The notes under the pieces are model-generated. The model saw only the letters and a list, made by a program, of their open reading frames with translations. It searched no databases and was not told where the DNA came from. A stretch of DNA of 64,000 bases from positions 1,922,001 through 1,986,000 of the forward strand of contig OY970260.1 of NCBI GenBank assembly GCA_963715625.1. The letters are read 5' to 3'. The first letter of the stretch is position 1; each line of letters begins with the position of its first letter. This document shows, in pieces, positions 48,150 to 57,400 of this stretch. Made by a program: the position numbers and the translations under genes. The DNA comes from VRUE01 sp963715625. GTDB taxonomy: Bacteria; Actinomycetota; Thermoleophilia; Solirubrobacterales; 70-9.

Positions 48150-48668
48150 ATGGGCCCGGTCAGCGCAGAGGTGGAGATCGACGTGCCACGCCAGCGCGCC
48201 TTCGACGCGATCGCCGACCTCTCGCTCCGCCCGGCCTTCACCGACCACTTCCTCAGCGGCTTTCGCCTGACCCGGATCGAGCCCACCGGCGTCGGCGCCG
48301 GGGCGCGGTTTCGCATCGCCGTGCGGCCGCGGCGGGTCTGGACGGACACGACGATCGCCGAGGCTGAGGTGCCGCACCGGCTCCTCGAGCACGGCCGTGG
48401 CGGTCGCGCCAACCGCATCCCCTCGACCACGCTCTGGGAGCTGACCGAGGGCCCGGGATCGCTGACGAAGGTCCGTGTCTCCTACTGGACCGAGCCGGCA
48501 AGCCGCGTCGATCGCGCCCTGGAGCTGCTCTCCGCCGCCTCGATTCCATACGAGCGCCACTGGCGCGAGGCGCTGCGCCGCCTGCGCGAGCAGCTCGAGT
48601 CGGGAGGGCTCGGCACCGGCCGCGTCGCCGTCGCCGCCGGCAACCCGCACGCGACCGGTATTCCCTGA
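48150..48668 (+). CDS. SRPBCC-family (polyketide cyclase/START-like) protein
   Basis: The 172-residue product begins MGPVSAEVEIDVPRQRAFDAIADLSLRPAF, the typical START-like helix-grip opening, and continues with SVGAGARFRIAV-like strands and a long C-terminal helix (SIPYERHWREALRRLREQLES). The fold binds hydrophobic ligands. No catalytic residues can be assigned, and it may be a lipid-binding protein. Confidence 0.78.
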   Translation: MGPVSAEVEIDVPRQRAFDAIADLSLRPAFTDHFLSGFRLTRIEPTGVGAGARFRIAVRPRRVWTDTTIAEAEVPHRLLEHGRGGRANRIPSTTLWELTEGPGSLTKVRVSYWTEPASRVDRALELLSAASIPYERHWREALRRLREQLESGGLGTGRVAVAAGNPHATGIP

Positions 48669-48695
48669 GCCCGGTTCTATAGGCTCTCGCCGCCG

Positions 48696-49244
48696 ATGTC
48701 CCGCCTTCGCCGACTCGTTCCGCTCCTGCTCGCCGCGCTCGCCCTCGCCGCGCTCGCCCTCTTCGTCTCGGCCTGCGGCTATGAGAGCCACGAGACCGAG
48801 GTGGTCGAGGGCGAGCCGGTCGAGCTCGGCGAGCTCAGCTACAACGTGATCTTCTCCCGCTTCCTCAACCCCAACGACAACGAGGACTCCGCGTACCTGG
48901 TCGGCCAGCCGCCCGCGCCCGAGGGCTCGGCCTACTTCGGCGTCTTCTTCGAAGTCCAGAACGAGAGCGAAGAGCCCCAGGCCCTGACCAAGTCGCTGAC
49001 GATCGAAGACGCCGACCACGAGAGCTTCGACGCGCTTCCGAGCGAAAGCCTCTACGCGCTTCCATTCGGCGGCGAAGTCGAATCCCAGGAACAGATCCCG
49101 GTCCTCGACTCGACCCCCCAGCAGGGCCCGATCGAGGGCGCCCTGGCCCTCTTCGAGCTGCCAGAATCGGCCTCGCAGAACCGCCCCCTGATCCTCACCA
49201 TCCCAGGCCCCGAAGGTCCGGCGGAAGTCACGCTGGACCTGTAG
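48696..49244 (+). CDS. Lipoprotein of unknown function, DUF4352-like
   Basis: The 182-residue product has a lipoprotein signal (LVPLLLAALALAALALFVSACGYES) with Cys27. The mature part has alternating strands with YFGVFFEVQNESEEPQALTKSLTIEDADHESF, a pattern seen in the immunoglobulin-like DUF4352 domains of exported proteins. It probably sits on the outer face of the membrane. It starts 27 bases after the SRPBCC gene. Confidence 0.75.
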   Translation: MSRLRRLVPLLLAALALAALALFVSACGYESHETEVVEGEPVELGELSYNVIFSRFLNPNDNEDSAYLVGQPPAPEGSAYFGVFFEVQNESEEPQALTKSLTIEDADHESFDALPSESLYALPFGGEVESQEQIPVLDSTPQQGPIEGALALFELPESASQNRPLILTIPGPEGPAEVTLDL

Positions 49245-49260
49245 ACGGGTTGGGGTAGGG

Positions 49261-49398
49261 GGAGCCTGGCCGTCCTCCAGTCGAATTGAGCACCGCGCGT
49301 AAGCGCGGTGCAACCAGGAGCGCGGCCTACGGCCGCGCAAGCACCGGATTGCATTTCCGCCCGCTTCGCGACATTCGTCTGGAGGACGGCCAGGCTCC
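49261..49398. repeat. 140-bp palindromic repeat, family P2, copy 3 (inverted orientation)
   Basis: Arms GGAGCCTGGCCGTCCTCCAG and complement (49261-49280, 49379-49398) enclose the family core read in the opposite direction to the copies at 27615 and 34261. It fills the gap between convergent genes. The spacer 49399-49529 holds AAGCTT and no gene. Confidence 0.85.
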
Positions 49399-49529
49399 TC
49401 TCGACAGCTTCCCGCCCCCCGGGCTGCGAGTCCCTGAACGGCACTTACAAGCTTGGGTCACAAGAAGTCACGCGACGGCGGCCCGAGGCCTTGGGCCTTT
49501 GAGCTTGGGTATTTCGTGAAGGGGCCCCC

Positions 49530-51260
49530 TCAAAGCCCAGCCGAAAGCACAGCGCTCGCAGCCGGCGCCGCGACTTCGCCGCCGGCCGCTTCGGCTTCGA
49601 TCAGCAGCACCCCCACCGCCAGCCTCGGCTTTTCGGCCGGGGCGAAGGCGATGAACCAGGCGTCCTTGCGCTGCTCGGGGTTCTCCGCTTCCTCTTCGCC
49701 CGGCCTGGGCCCGAGCTCTGCCGTGCCGGTCTTGCCCGCCACCTGGGCCTCGGGGATCGCCCCGGCGTAGCCGGTGCCGCCGGCCACCACGCCGACCATC
49801 AGCTCGGTCAGCTCAGCGGCGACCTTCGGCGACATCGCCCGCACCGGCTCCGCCTCGGGCCGCAGCTTTGCGTTGGCGACGATCGAGGTCGGCTCGCGCA
49901 CGCCGCCGTTGGCGATCGCCTGCGCCACGCTCGCCATCTGCAGCGGCGTCGCCAGCACCTCGCCCTGGCCGATCGCGGTCACGCCGAGGTCGACTTCTTC
50001 GCCGATCTCCTCGGGGATCGTCGACATCTCCGGTTCCACCTCGGCGACGATCCGCTGCGCGTAGAGCGTGGGCGGCGAGTTGAAGCCGAAGCGCTCGGCC
50101 GTGGCGACCATGTCGTCGTTCCCGATCTCCGGGCCGAGCGGGGCGAAGTCGGCGTTGCAGGACTCCGCGAACGCTTCGCGGAAGGTGCCGCCGCAGTACT
50201 CGCCGTTGGCGTTTTCGATGAAGCGGCCGCCGACGTTGACCCCGTTGACGACTTCGAACTCGTCCTCGAGGGAGACGACCCCCTTCTCCAGCGCCGCCGT
50301 CGTCGTGACCGTCTTGAAGGTGGAGCCGGGCGGCTGCGGCGCCGAGAACGCCTGGCCGGCCAGGGCGCGGACGTCGCCGCTGCGGGCGTCGAGGACGGCG
50401 ATGCCGCCGAAGCGCCCGGCCAGGGCGGAGACCGCGGCTTCCTGCAGCTCCGGGTCGATCGTCGTCTTCACCGGCGCTCCCGGCCGCGGCTCCCCCTTGG
50501 CGAGGATCCGCGCTGCACCGGTATCGCTCACGGCGAGCAGCGAGCCGCCCGGCTTGCCGGCCAGCCTGGCGTTGAGGGCCTGCTCGATGCCGCTGACCCC
50601 GACCGGGGTTTCCGGCGCGAAGCCCTGGCGGGCGAGCGCATCGAGATCCTCTTCCGCGGCCATGCCGACTTCGCCGGTGACGTCGATCGCCGAGCTGCCG
50701 AGCGGATGGGAGCGGGCTTCGGCCGGCCCCTCGGCGAGGGGTGAGCCGCCGGCGGCGAGGATCGGCGCCCGCGGCGCCAGCTCGATCTGGCTTTCCAGGT
50801 GCTCGCCCGGTTTCAGGCCCGGGAAGACCAGGCTCTCCTCCCAAGCGATGCCGCCGTCCTCGAACGGCAGCTCGACCTCGCCCTCGACCATGCCGAAGGC
50901 GACTGTCGAGGCCGTGGTGGGCACCGCAACCGCGCTGCCACCGTCGCTCGAGGAGGCGTCTTCTGGCGACCCCGCCTCGAGCGACCGCAGGGTCGCCACC
51001 TCGCTTGCCTCCCGGTAGGCGATCGCGAAGTCCTCGAGGCCGATCTGGCGCTTGGAGCCCGGGTTCAGCTCCCTGTACATGGCGGCGAATTCGCCGCCCT
51101 CCCAGGCCTCGGCAAAGCGCTGCGCCGCTTCGGTCTCGGGTGAGCCGGGAGCGCCCGCCATGGCGCCGACGATGAAAGCGACGAGCGCGATCAGGCTGAG
51201 CGGAAGCGTGCGGGTGAGGAGACGGCGACGCCGCTCCACCTCGGGCGAACGAGGGCTCAT
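49530..51260 (-). CDS. Penicillin-binding protein (class B, transpeptidase)
   Basis: The 576-residue product has one membrane segment (LTRTLPLSLIALVAFIVGAMAG), then a MecA/NTF2-like N-terminal domain (AQRFAEAWEGGEFAAMYRELNPGSK). The transpeptidase domain carries PGSTFK (Ser nucleophile), SCN and the AGKTGTAE box. These are all the catalytic motifs of a peptidoglycan cross-linking enzyme. It is shorter than typical PBP2/PBP3 but complete. It probably acts in elongation or division, which sequence alone cannot decide. Confidence 0.9.
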   Translation of the reverse strand: MSPRSPEVERRRRLLTRTLPLSLIALVAFIVGAMAGAPGSPETEAAQRFAEAWEGGEFAAMYRELNPGSKRQIGLEDFAIAYREASEVATLRSLEAGSPEDASSSDGGSAVAVPTTASTVAFGMVEGEVELPFEDGGIAWEESLVFPGLKPGEHLESQIELAPRAPILAAGGSPLAEGPAEARSHPLGSSAIDVTGEVGMAAEEDLDALARQGFAPETPVGVSGIEQALNARLAGKPGGSLLAVSDTGAARILAKGEPRPGAPVKTTIDPELQEAAVSALAGRFGGIAVLDARSGDVRALAGQAFSAPQPPGSTFKTVTTTAALEKGVVSLEDEFEVVNGVNVGGRFIENANGEYCGGTFREAFAESCNADFAPLGPEIGNDDMVATAERFGFNSPPTLYAQRIVAEVEPEMSTIPEEIGEEVDLGVTAIGQGEVLATPLQMASVAQAIANGGVREPTSIVANAKLRPEAEPVRAMSPKVAAELTELMVGVVAGGTGYAGAIPEAQVAGKTGTAELGPRPGEEEAENPEQRKDAWFIAFAPAEKPRLAVGVLLIEAEAAGGEVAAPAASAVLSAGL

Positions 51261-51308
51261 TTGCGGGAAAGGTAGTGGAGGGGTCGGGCATCGCTCATCA
51301 TCTGACGT

Positions 51309-52450
51309 ATGACTGTTCTGGACTGGGCGATCGTCGCCTTCACCGTCGCGGTGGCGCTGTGGGGGTACCGCCAGGGGCTGATCGTCGGGACGCTGACCCT
51401 GATCGGGTTCGGCCTGGGGGCGTTTGCCGGCAGCCGGCTCGGGCCGCTGCTGCTGAACCAGGGCTCGGCGTCGCCCTACGCGCCGCTGTGCGCGGCCTTG
51501 GGGGCGCTCTGGCGGGGGCTCTCATGGCGGTGACGCTGGAGAGCTTCGCGCTGGGGTTGCGCACGCGCCTCGTCCGCGGCAGGGGCCTGCATCTCGCCGA
51601 CGGTGCGGGAGGAGCGGCCCTGATCGCGTCGGTCGCGCTCGGGCTGGTCTGGGTGCTCGGCGCCGTGGCGCTGCACGCGCCCGGCACGGCCCAGCTGCGC
51701 GCCGACGTCCAGCGCTCGCTGATCCTGCGCAGCCTCAACGACGTTCTGCCCCCGTCGGGGCCGGTCCTGCACGCGCTCAACCGCGTCGACCCTGCCCCCT
51801 CGCTCGCCGCCCCGACGACACCGGTGGCCCGGCCAGACCCCGCGATCGCCGACGACCCCGATGTGGCCCTTGCCGGCGCATCGGTGGTCCGCGTGCTGGG
51901 GACCGCCTGCGGCCTCGGCGTCGAGGGTTCGGGATGGATCGCCGCGCCCGGCCTCGTGGTCACCAACGCGCACGTCGTCGCCGGCGAGGACGACACCACC
52001 GTGACAACCCAGGACGGTGCCTCGATCGAGGCGGTTGCGGTCCACTACGACCCCGCCAACGACCTCGCCCTTCTCCACGTCGCCGCTGAGCTCCCCGTCC
52101 TGCCGATGGCGTCCGAGCCCGAGGCCGGCACTGCGGCGGCGGTCCTCGGCTACCCGGAGAACGGCCCCTTCGCCGTTTCCCCGGCCCGGCTCGGCGAGAC
52201 CCACGAGACGATCGGCGAGGACTCCTACGGCCACGGCCCGCTCTCGCGCTCGATCGCCTCCCTGCGCGGCAGCGTCCGCAGCGGCAACTCCGGCGGGCCC
52301 CTCGTCGACGGCCGCGGCCGCGTCCTCGGCACCGTCTTCGCCGCCACCACCTCCGGAACCGCGGGCGGCTTCGCGGTTCCCAACGAGGTCGTGGCGGATG
52401 CGCTGCGAGACGCGACCGGCCCGGTCGACACGGGCCCCTGTACCGGCTGA
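51309..52450 (+). pseudogene. MarP-like CvpA-trypsin membrane serine protease, split by a frameshift
   Basis: MarP-type proteins join a four-helix CvpA domain to a periplasmic trypsin-like protease. The first frame (MTVLDWAIVAFTVAVALWGYRQGLIVG to CAALGALW) is the start of the CvpA domain and stops at 51533. The continuation (AGALMAVTLESFALGLRTR, then TNAHVVAG, NDLALLHV and RSGNSGGPLVD with the His-Asp-Ser triad) is in the -1 frame. One missing G in the run near 51507 would explain it. Whether the break is real or a sequence error is open. Confidence 0.85.
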
Positions 52451-52458
52451 GCCCGTCA

Positions 52459-52473
52459 CTTACGTTCGGTAAG
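52459..52473. promoter_or_regulatory. Palindrome CTTAC-N5-GTAAG, likely operator of the HxlR regulator
   Basis: The site lies 14 bases before the regulator start. HxlR-family proteins often bind such palindromes and control their own genes. Its partner target is not known. Confidence 0.6.
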
Positions 52474-52486
52474 CTCGTTCGAGTAC

Positions 52487-52843
52487 GTGGAGGCCGGGCC
52501 CGCGACCCAAGATCAGGATGTCAGCCATGGCGCCAGCGGCGTTTGCCCGCACTTCCACGCGGCCATCGAGCTGATCGGCAAGCGCTGGACCGGGGCGATC
52601 CTCTCCAGCCTGACCGGGGGCCCCCTGCGCTTCGGCGAGCTGGCGAGGGCGATCCCCGGGCTCTCGGACCGGCTGCTCTCTCAGCGCCTGCGCGAGCTGG
52701 AGAGCAAGGGTCTGGTCGAGCGCAAGGTGGAGCCCGGGACGCCGGTGAAGGTCACCTACGCGCTGAGCGCGAAGGGCGCCGACCTGCGCCCCGCGATCCA
52801 AGAGCTGAAGCAGTGGGCCAACCGCTGGCACGACACTGCCTGA
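52487..52843 (+). CDS. HxlR-family winged-helix transcription regulator
   Basis: The GTG-started 118-residue product has CPHFHAAIELIGKRWTGAILSSLTGGPLRFGELARAIPGLSDRLLSQRLRELESKGLVERKV, the conserved HxlR winged helix including the N-terminal Cys that in some members senses electrophiles or redox change. No target gene is divergent from it; the nearest is xseA, 19 bases downstream. A palindromic operator-like site upstream suggests self-control. Confidence 0.88.
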   Translation: MEAGPATQDQDVSHGASGVCPHFHAAIELIGKRWTGAILSSLTGGPLRFGELARAIPGLSDRLLSQRLRELESKGLVERKVEPGTPVKVTYALSAKGADLRPAIQELKQWANRWHDTA

Positions 52844-52861
52844 CGCGAGTGGCACGGCGCA

Positions 52862-54161
52862 ATGAGTAGCCTCGCGAGGATGGACTTGCCGGGACCTTTT
52901 CCTGTCGGGCGCTACGCCCGCAAGCTGCGAGGAAGAGATGCGCCGCCGCGCGCGTGTGTCGCTGATAGGCGAGGTGACCGGGCTGAGTCGCAGCAAGGCA
53001 CAGGCCTACTTCGAGTTGCGCGACAGCGAGGGAGCCGTTCCCTGCACGATCTGGCTCAACGATCTCGAGAAGCTCGAGCTTCCTGAGGGGGGCCTCCGTG
53101 ACGGCACCGAAGTGGTGATCGGCGGTGGCCCGGACTACTACCGCGGCAGCGCCCAGGCCTCGCCCTCCTTCAGCTTCCGCGCAACCCACATCCGCCTCGC
53201 CGGCGAAGGCGACCTGCTGGCGCGGCTGGAGGCGCTGCGCAAGCAGCTCAAGGCCGAGGGGCTGTTCGAGCTGCAGCGGCAGCTGGCGCGGCCATTGCTG
53301 CCGAAGACGATTGGCGTGGTCACGGCGGAATCGGGCGCCGCGCGGCGCGACCTGCTGGCCGGGCTCCAGCGGCGCGGCTGGCACGGGACGGTCGCCTGGG
53401 CGTTCGCGCCGGTTCAGGACCGCCACGCCGCCCCGGCGATCGCTGCGGCGATCCAGGGTCTCGCCGCGCAGCCCGAGGTGGAGGCGATCGTCGTCACCCG
53501 CGGCGGCGGCAGCCTCGCCGACCTCTGGGCCTTCTGCGACGAGACGCTCTGCCGCACGGTGGCGATGCTGCGGGTGCCGGTGATCAGCGCCGTCGGCCAC
53601 GAGCGCGACTCGACCCTGATCGACGACGTCGCCGCGGTCGCCTGCTCGACGCCGACGCATGCGGCCGAGGCGGCGGTGCCGCTCGACTGCGATGCCGCCC
53701 GCGTCTCGCTGGAGCGCAGCGCCGGCTCGCTGCGGCGGGTGGCGGATGGCGCCGTGGGCGCCCGCACCCCGCACCTCGTCGCCCTCGCCCGCGGGCCGCA
53801 GCGGGCGCTGCGCCGCGAGCGGCTGGCGCTCAACCAGAAGACTCGCGAGATCCGCGCCGCATCCGACCGCGGCATTGCCGAGCGGCTCGGCTTCCAGCGC
53901 CGCCTTGCGGGCGCGGTCCTTGAGAGGGCGAGCCGGCGCGCCGCGGGGCCGGACATGGAGCGGCGCCGCGAGGCATTGCGGCGGGCGGAGGTCGCGCTGC
54001 GCGCCCACGAGCCCGAGCGCACCCTGGAGCGCGGCTACGCGCTGGTCGAGGCGGGCGAGGGCGAGCCGGTGACGAGCCGCGCTGCCGCGGTCGCCGCCGG
54101 GCGCGTCAGACTGCGCTTCGCCGACGGCCGAGTCGGCGCCAGGATCGAGGAGGACGAGTGA
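52862..54161 (+). CDS. xseA: Exodeoxyribonuclease VII large subunit, frameshifted near the N-terminus
   Basis: XseA with XseB degrades single-stranded DNA. The N-terminal part (MDLPGPFPVGRYARKLR, from ATG 52862 or 52880) is in one frame. The rest (EEMRRRARVSLIGEVTGLSRSKAQAYFELRD to the end) is in another, as if one base were missing near 52932. The large frame has the OB domain, the nuclease core (TAESGAARRDLLAGLQRRGW, VVTRGGGSLADLWAFCDE, SAVGHERDSTLIDDVA) and helical C-terminus with TLERGYALVEAGEG. An internal ATG at 52938 would give a 407-residue protein lacking the first 20 or so residues. Confidence 0.88.
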
Positions 54162-54234
54162 GCGCCCCGATCGTCACGGTGATCGCCGGTTGTTCGAGTC
54201 CGTGGCGATCGGGGTGCGAACAGAAGGTTGTTCT

Positions 54235-54468
54235 ATGAGCGAGAAACCGGAGAGTTACGAGACGGCGGTAGAGCGGCTGGAGCAGATCATCGACCGGCTC
54301 GACTCCGGCCAGGCCGGCCTGCGAGAGACCCTCGACCTCTGTAAGGAGGGCCGCGAGCTGGTGACGTACTGCGCCGCCGAGCTCGACGCGGTGGGCGAGG
54401 GGCTCAAGGAGCTGAAGCTCGACGAGCTGGCGAGCAAATTGGCCTCGTCGGCCAAGCCAGCCACCTGA
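54235..54468 (+). CDS. xseB: Exodeoxyribonuclease VII small subunit
   Basis: The 77-residue product MSEKPESYETAVERLEQIIDRLDSGQAGLRETLDLCKEG... is a two-helix XseB, of the usual length. ATG 54235 is preferred because family members begin close to SYETAVERLEQIV; the frame is open further upstream. It lies 73 bases after xseA. Its stop is 3 bases from the end of the convergent addA-like gene. Confidence 0.93.
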   Translation: MSEKPESYETAVERLEQIIDRLDSGQAGLRETLDLCKEGRELVTYCAAELDAVGEGLKELKLDELASKLASSAKPAT

Positions 54469-54471
54469 TCC

Positions 54472-57400
54472 TCAGCCCCCTGGCCCCGAGCACGTCCGAC
54501 CCAACGCAGGACATCCGCGGCAGAGGTCCCAGTTGCGCCGGGGTGGGTCGGCGGGTGGGAAATCGCCCCGCTCGATGCGTTCGATTGCCGCGGCGAGGCG
54601 GGCGCGGCCTGCCTCCATCTCGGCGGCGCCGAGGACGGTGAGGACGGGCTCTTCGGGACGCTCGAGGAAGACGTAGCCGACCTCGACCTCGGGCGCACCG
54701 CGGGACTCGGCGACCGCCAGGGCGTAGGTGTCCCGCTGGGTCTGGTAGCGGCTCGCGTGCTCGGCCGGGCTTGAGGCACCCAGCCGGTCGGTCTTGTAAT
54801 CGATCACCAGCGGCGGGTGGCCCTCGCGCTCGGCCAGCAGGTCGATCGAGCCGCGCAGGACGGTGCCGCCGACCGAGAGCAGGAGGGGGACCTCGGCTCG
54901 CGCTTCCGCCTCCGGGTCCCGTACCCGCTCTGCGAGCAGGTCCGAGCCGAGCCATGCGCGCAGCGGGTCCAGCAAGGAAGCAGCGGCATCCGGATCGAGG
55001 CCGGCGGCGATCGCGTGGCGCCGCGCCAGCTCCCCCGAGGGCTCCCTCCACCCGTTGGCCGCGCTCCACTCCAGCAGCGTGTGCACCGCGGCTCCCTGTG
55101 CGGCGCGCTCCGTTCGCCCGGAAGCGCCGCCCCCCTCCATTGCGGTCGTCATTCCTTCCGCTATCCGGGAGGAATGACGACCGCTGGGGGCGAGATCGAG
55201 GATTCGCTCCATGTAGAAGCGGTAGGCGCACTCCTCGAATGCCGAGATCGCCGAGTAGGAGAGGGGGCGGTTGGGCACCGCAGGCGGGCGGCGCCGGACA
55301 AGGGGGGGAGGTCCCGTCATCGGTCGCGTCTCGACGGCGTCGCCGGCGTGGATCCGCCTCAGCTCGGCGGCGCGCTCGGGGGACGGGAGGCTTGCGCGAA
55401 CCGCGATCTCCGACGGCCCGAAGCTCGCCTCGAGGCCGCTCCGCGGCTCGGGTGCGGGGACGGGAATCGCCGAGTCGCTCTCCCGGTCGATGCCGAGGCC
55501 GGCGACGATCCGCTCGATCACGGGCGTGCTCGGCTTCGTCTCCCCGCCCTGTTGCGGTTTGACCACGCCGCTAAGGATCAGGTGGCGGCGGGCGCGGGTG
55601 GCGGCGACGTGGAAGAGCCGCAGCCCCTCCTCCGCATCGCGTTCCTTTGCCTCCTCGGCGAGCTCGGCGTATGAGTAGAGGTTGACCGAGCCGGCGCCGA
55701 GGCGCCGCAGCTGCATGCCGACGCGCGGCTCGGGCTCGTGGCCGAGGGCCAGGATCGGCGCCCTCGTCCCGGCCAGCAGGCTGCGCGCGAGGTCGGGAAC
55801 CGCGACGACGCCGAACTCGAGGCCCTTGGCGTTGTGGACGGTCATGATCCGCACCCCGTCGTGGCCCTCGATCGCCGTCGCCGCCTGCGCCTCGCTGTCG
55901 GTCTCGGCCCGGGCGGCGAGGAAGTCGAGCAGGCCGCGCAGGTCGCGGCCCTCGCGCGACTCGAACTCTTCCGCCAGCCGCATCAGCTTGCGCACGTTGG
56001 CGAAGCGCGCCTCGCCGGAGGGCCTCATGAGCACGGCGAGGTCGTATCCAGTCTCGGTCACGGCGGCGTCGATCAGCCCGCCCAGCGAGAGCCGGCCGCA
56101 CCGCTCGCGCAGGGCGCCGAGCGTCGCCGCGAAGCGCCGCAGCAGGGCGAGCTCGGAGGCCGGGATCCGCTCGAGCCGCTCCGGCTCGGCGAGCTCGGCC
56201 TCGCCGCCCAGCGCAGCCCGCTCCACCGCCGGCCACACGTGCCGCTTCTTCCCGGCCGCCGCGCGCAGCAGCCAGAGGGTGTCGGGGGCGAGCCCGCAGG
56301 CGGGGGATGCGAGGGCGCCGAAAAGGGCCTGGTCGTCGAGCGGGTTGGCGATCGTCGCCAGCAGCGCGCAGACGTCGGCGACCTGCTGCTGGGACCAGTA
56401 GCCGCGCCCGCCGACCACGTACGGGCGCAGGCCCGCCCGCTCCAGCGAGTCCTCGTAGGCGTCGAGGTGGGTGAAGGCGCGCAGCAGCACGACCATCTCG
56501 CCGCGGTTGACGCCGCCGTCGACCAGCGCCCGCAGCCGCTCGGCGACGAAGCGCGCCTCGGCCAGGCAGCTCGGGGGCGTGCGATCGTCGATCCCCGGTG
56601 CGAGGTCCATTCCCTCCCCGTCCCAGCCCTCGCGCGCGGTCAGCAGCAGCTCGACCGCGGGAGCCTGCGCCTGCGCCTCGGCCTGCGGCAGCGTGCCCAC
56701 TCGCAGCGGGTGGTAGGCGTCGCCGAAGAGCACGGCGCCGATCGCGTTGACGGCGCCGATCGCCTCGGGCCGGGAGCGGAAGTTGCCGCTCAGCTCCATC
56801 AGCTCGCCGTCCGGGCGCGCGGCGATCTGCCGGCGCTGCTCGCGGAAGACGTCGAGGTCGGCGTGGCGGAAGCCGTAGATCGACTGCAGCTCGTCGCCGA
56901 CCGCGATCAGCTCGCTGCCGGGCCCGCGCAGCGCCTCGATCAGCCGCAGCTGGAGACGGTTGGTGTCCTGGAACTCGTCGACCATCAGGTGGCTGAAGCG
57001 GGTGCGGTAGGCCTCGCCCGCTTCGGTCCGCTCCAGCAGGGAGGCGGCGAGGATCTGCAGGTCCTCGAAGTCGACCCCCGAACGGCGCTCCTTGGCAGCG
57101 GCGAAGCGCGCCGAGAAGAGCGCGAGCAGGCGCCCCACCTGCCGGTATGCCTCACCGCCCTCGCCGGCCTCGGCGCTGCGGGAGATCGCCGCCTCGATCG
57201 CCTCGTTGTAGGCGGCGAGGGCTTTGGCCTTGCTGCCGCTGCGCAGCGCGCAGAGCTCGTCGAGGCCCGGCGGGCCTGCGCCGTCGAGGAGCTCGAGCGC
57301 CTGTTCGGGGATCGCGCGCTTGCCGTCGCTCGGGTTCAGCTCCGCCAGCGTCTCGGTCGCTGCCGTGGCCACCTCCTGCAGCGCCCGCGCGACGTCCGGC

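Noticed and set aside
22093..49529. CRISPR array from repeated intergenic sequence
   Set aside because: The repeats are palindromic, far apart and few, with no regular repeat-spacer pattern and no cas genes.
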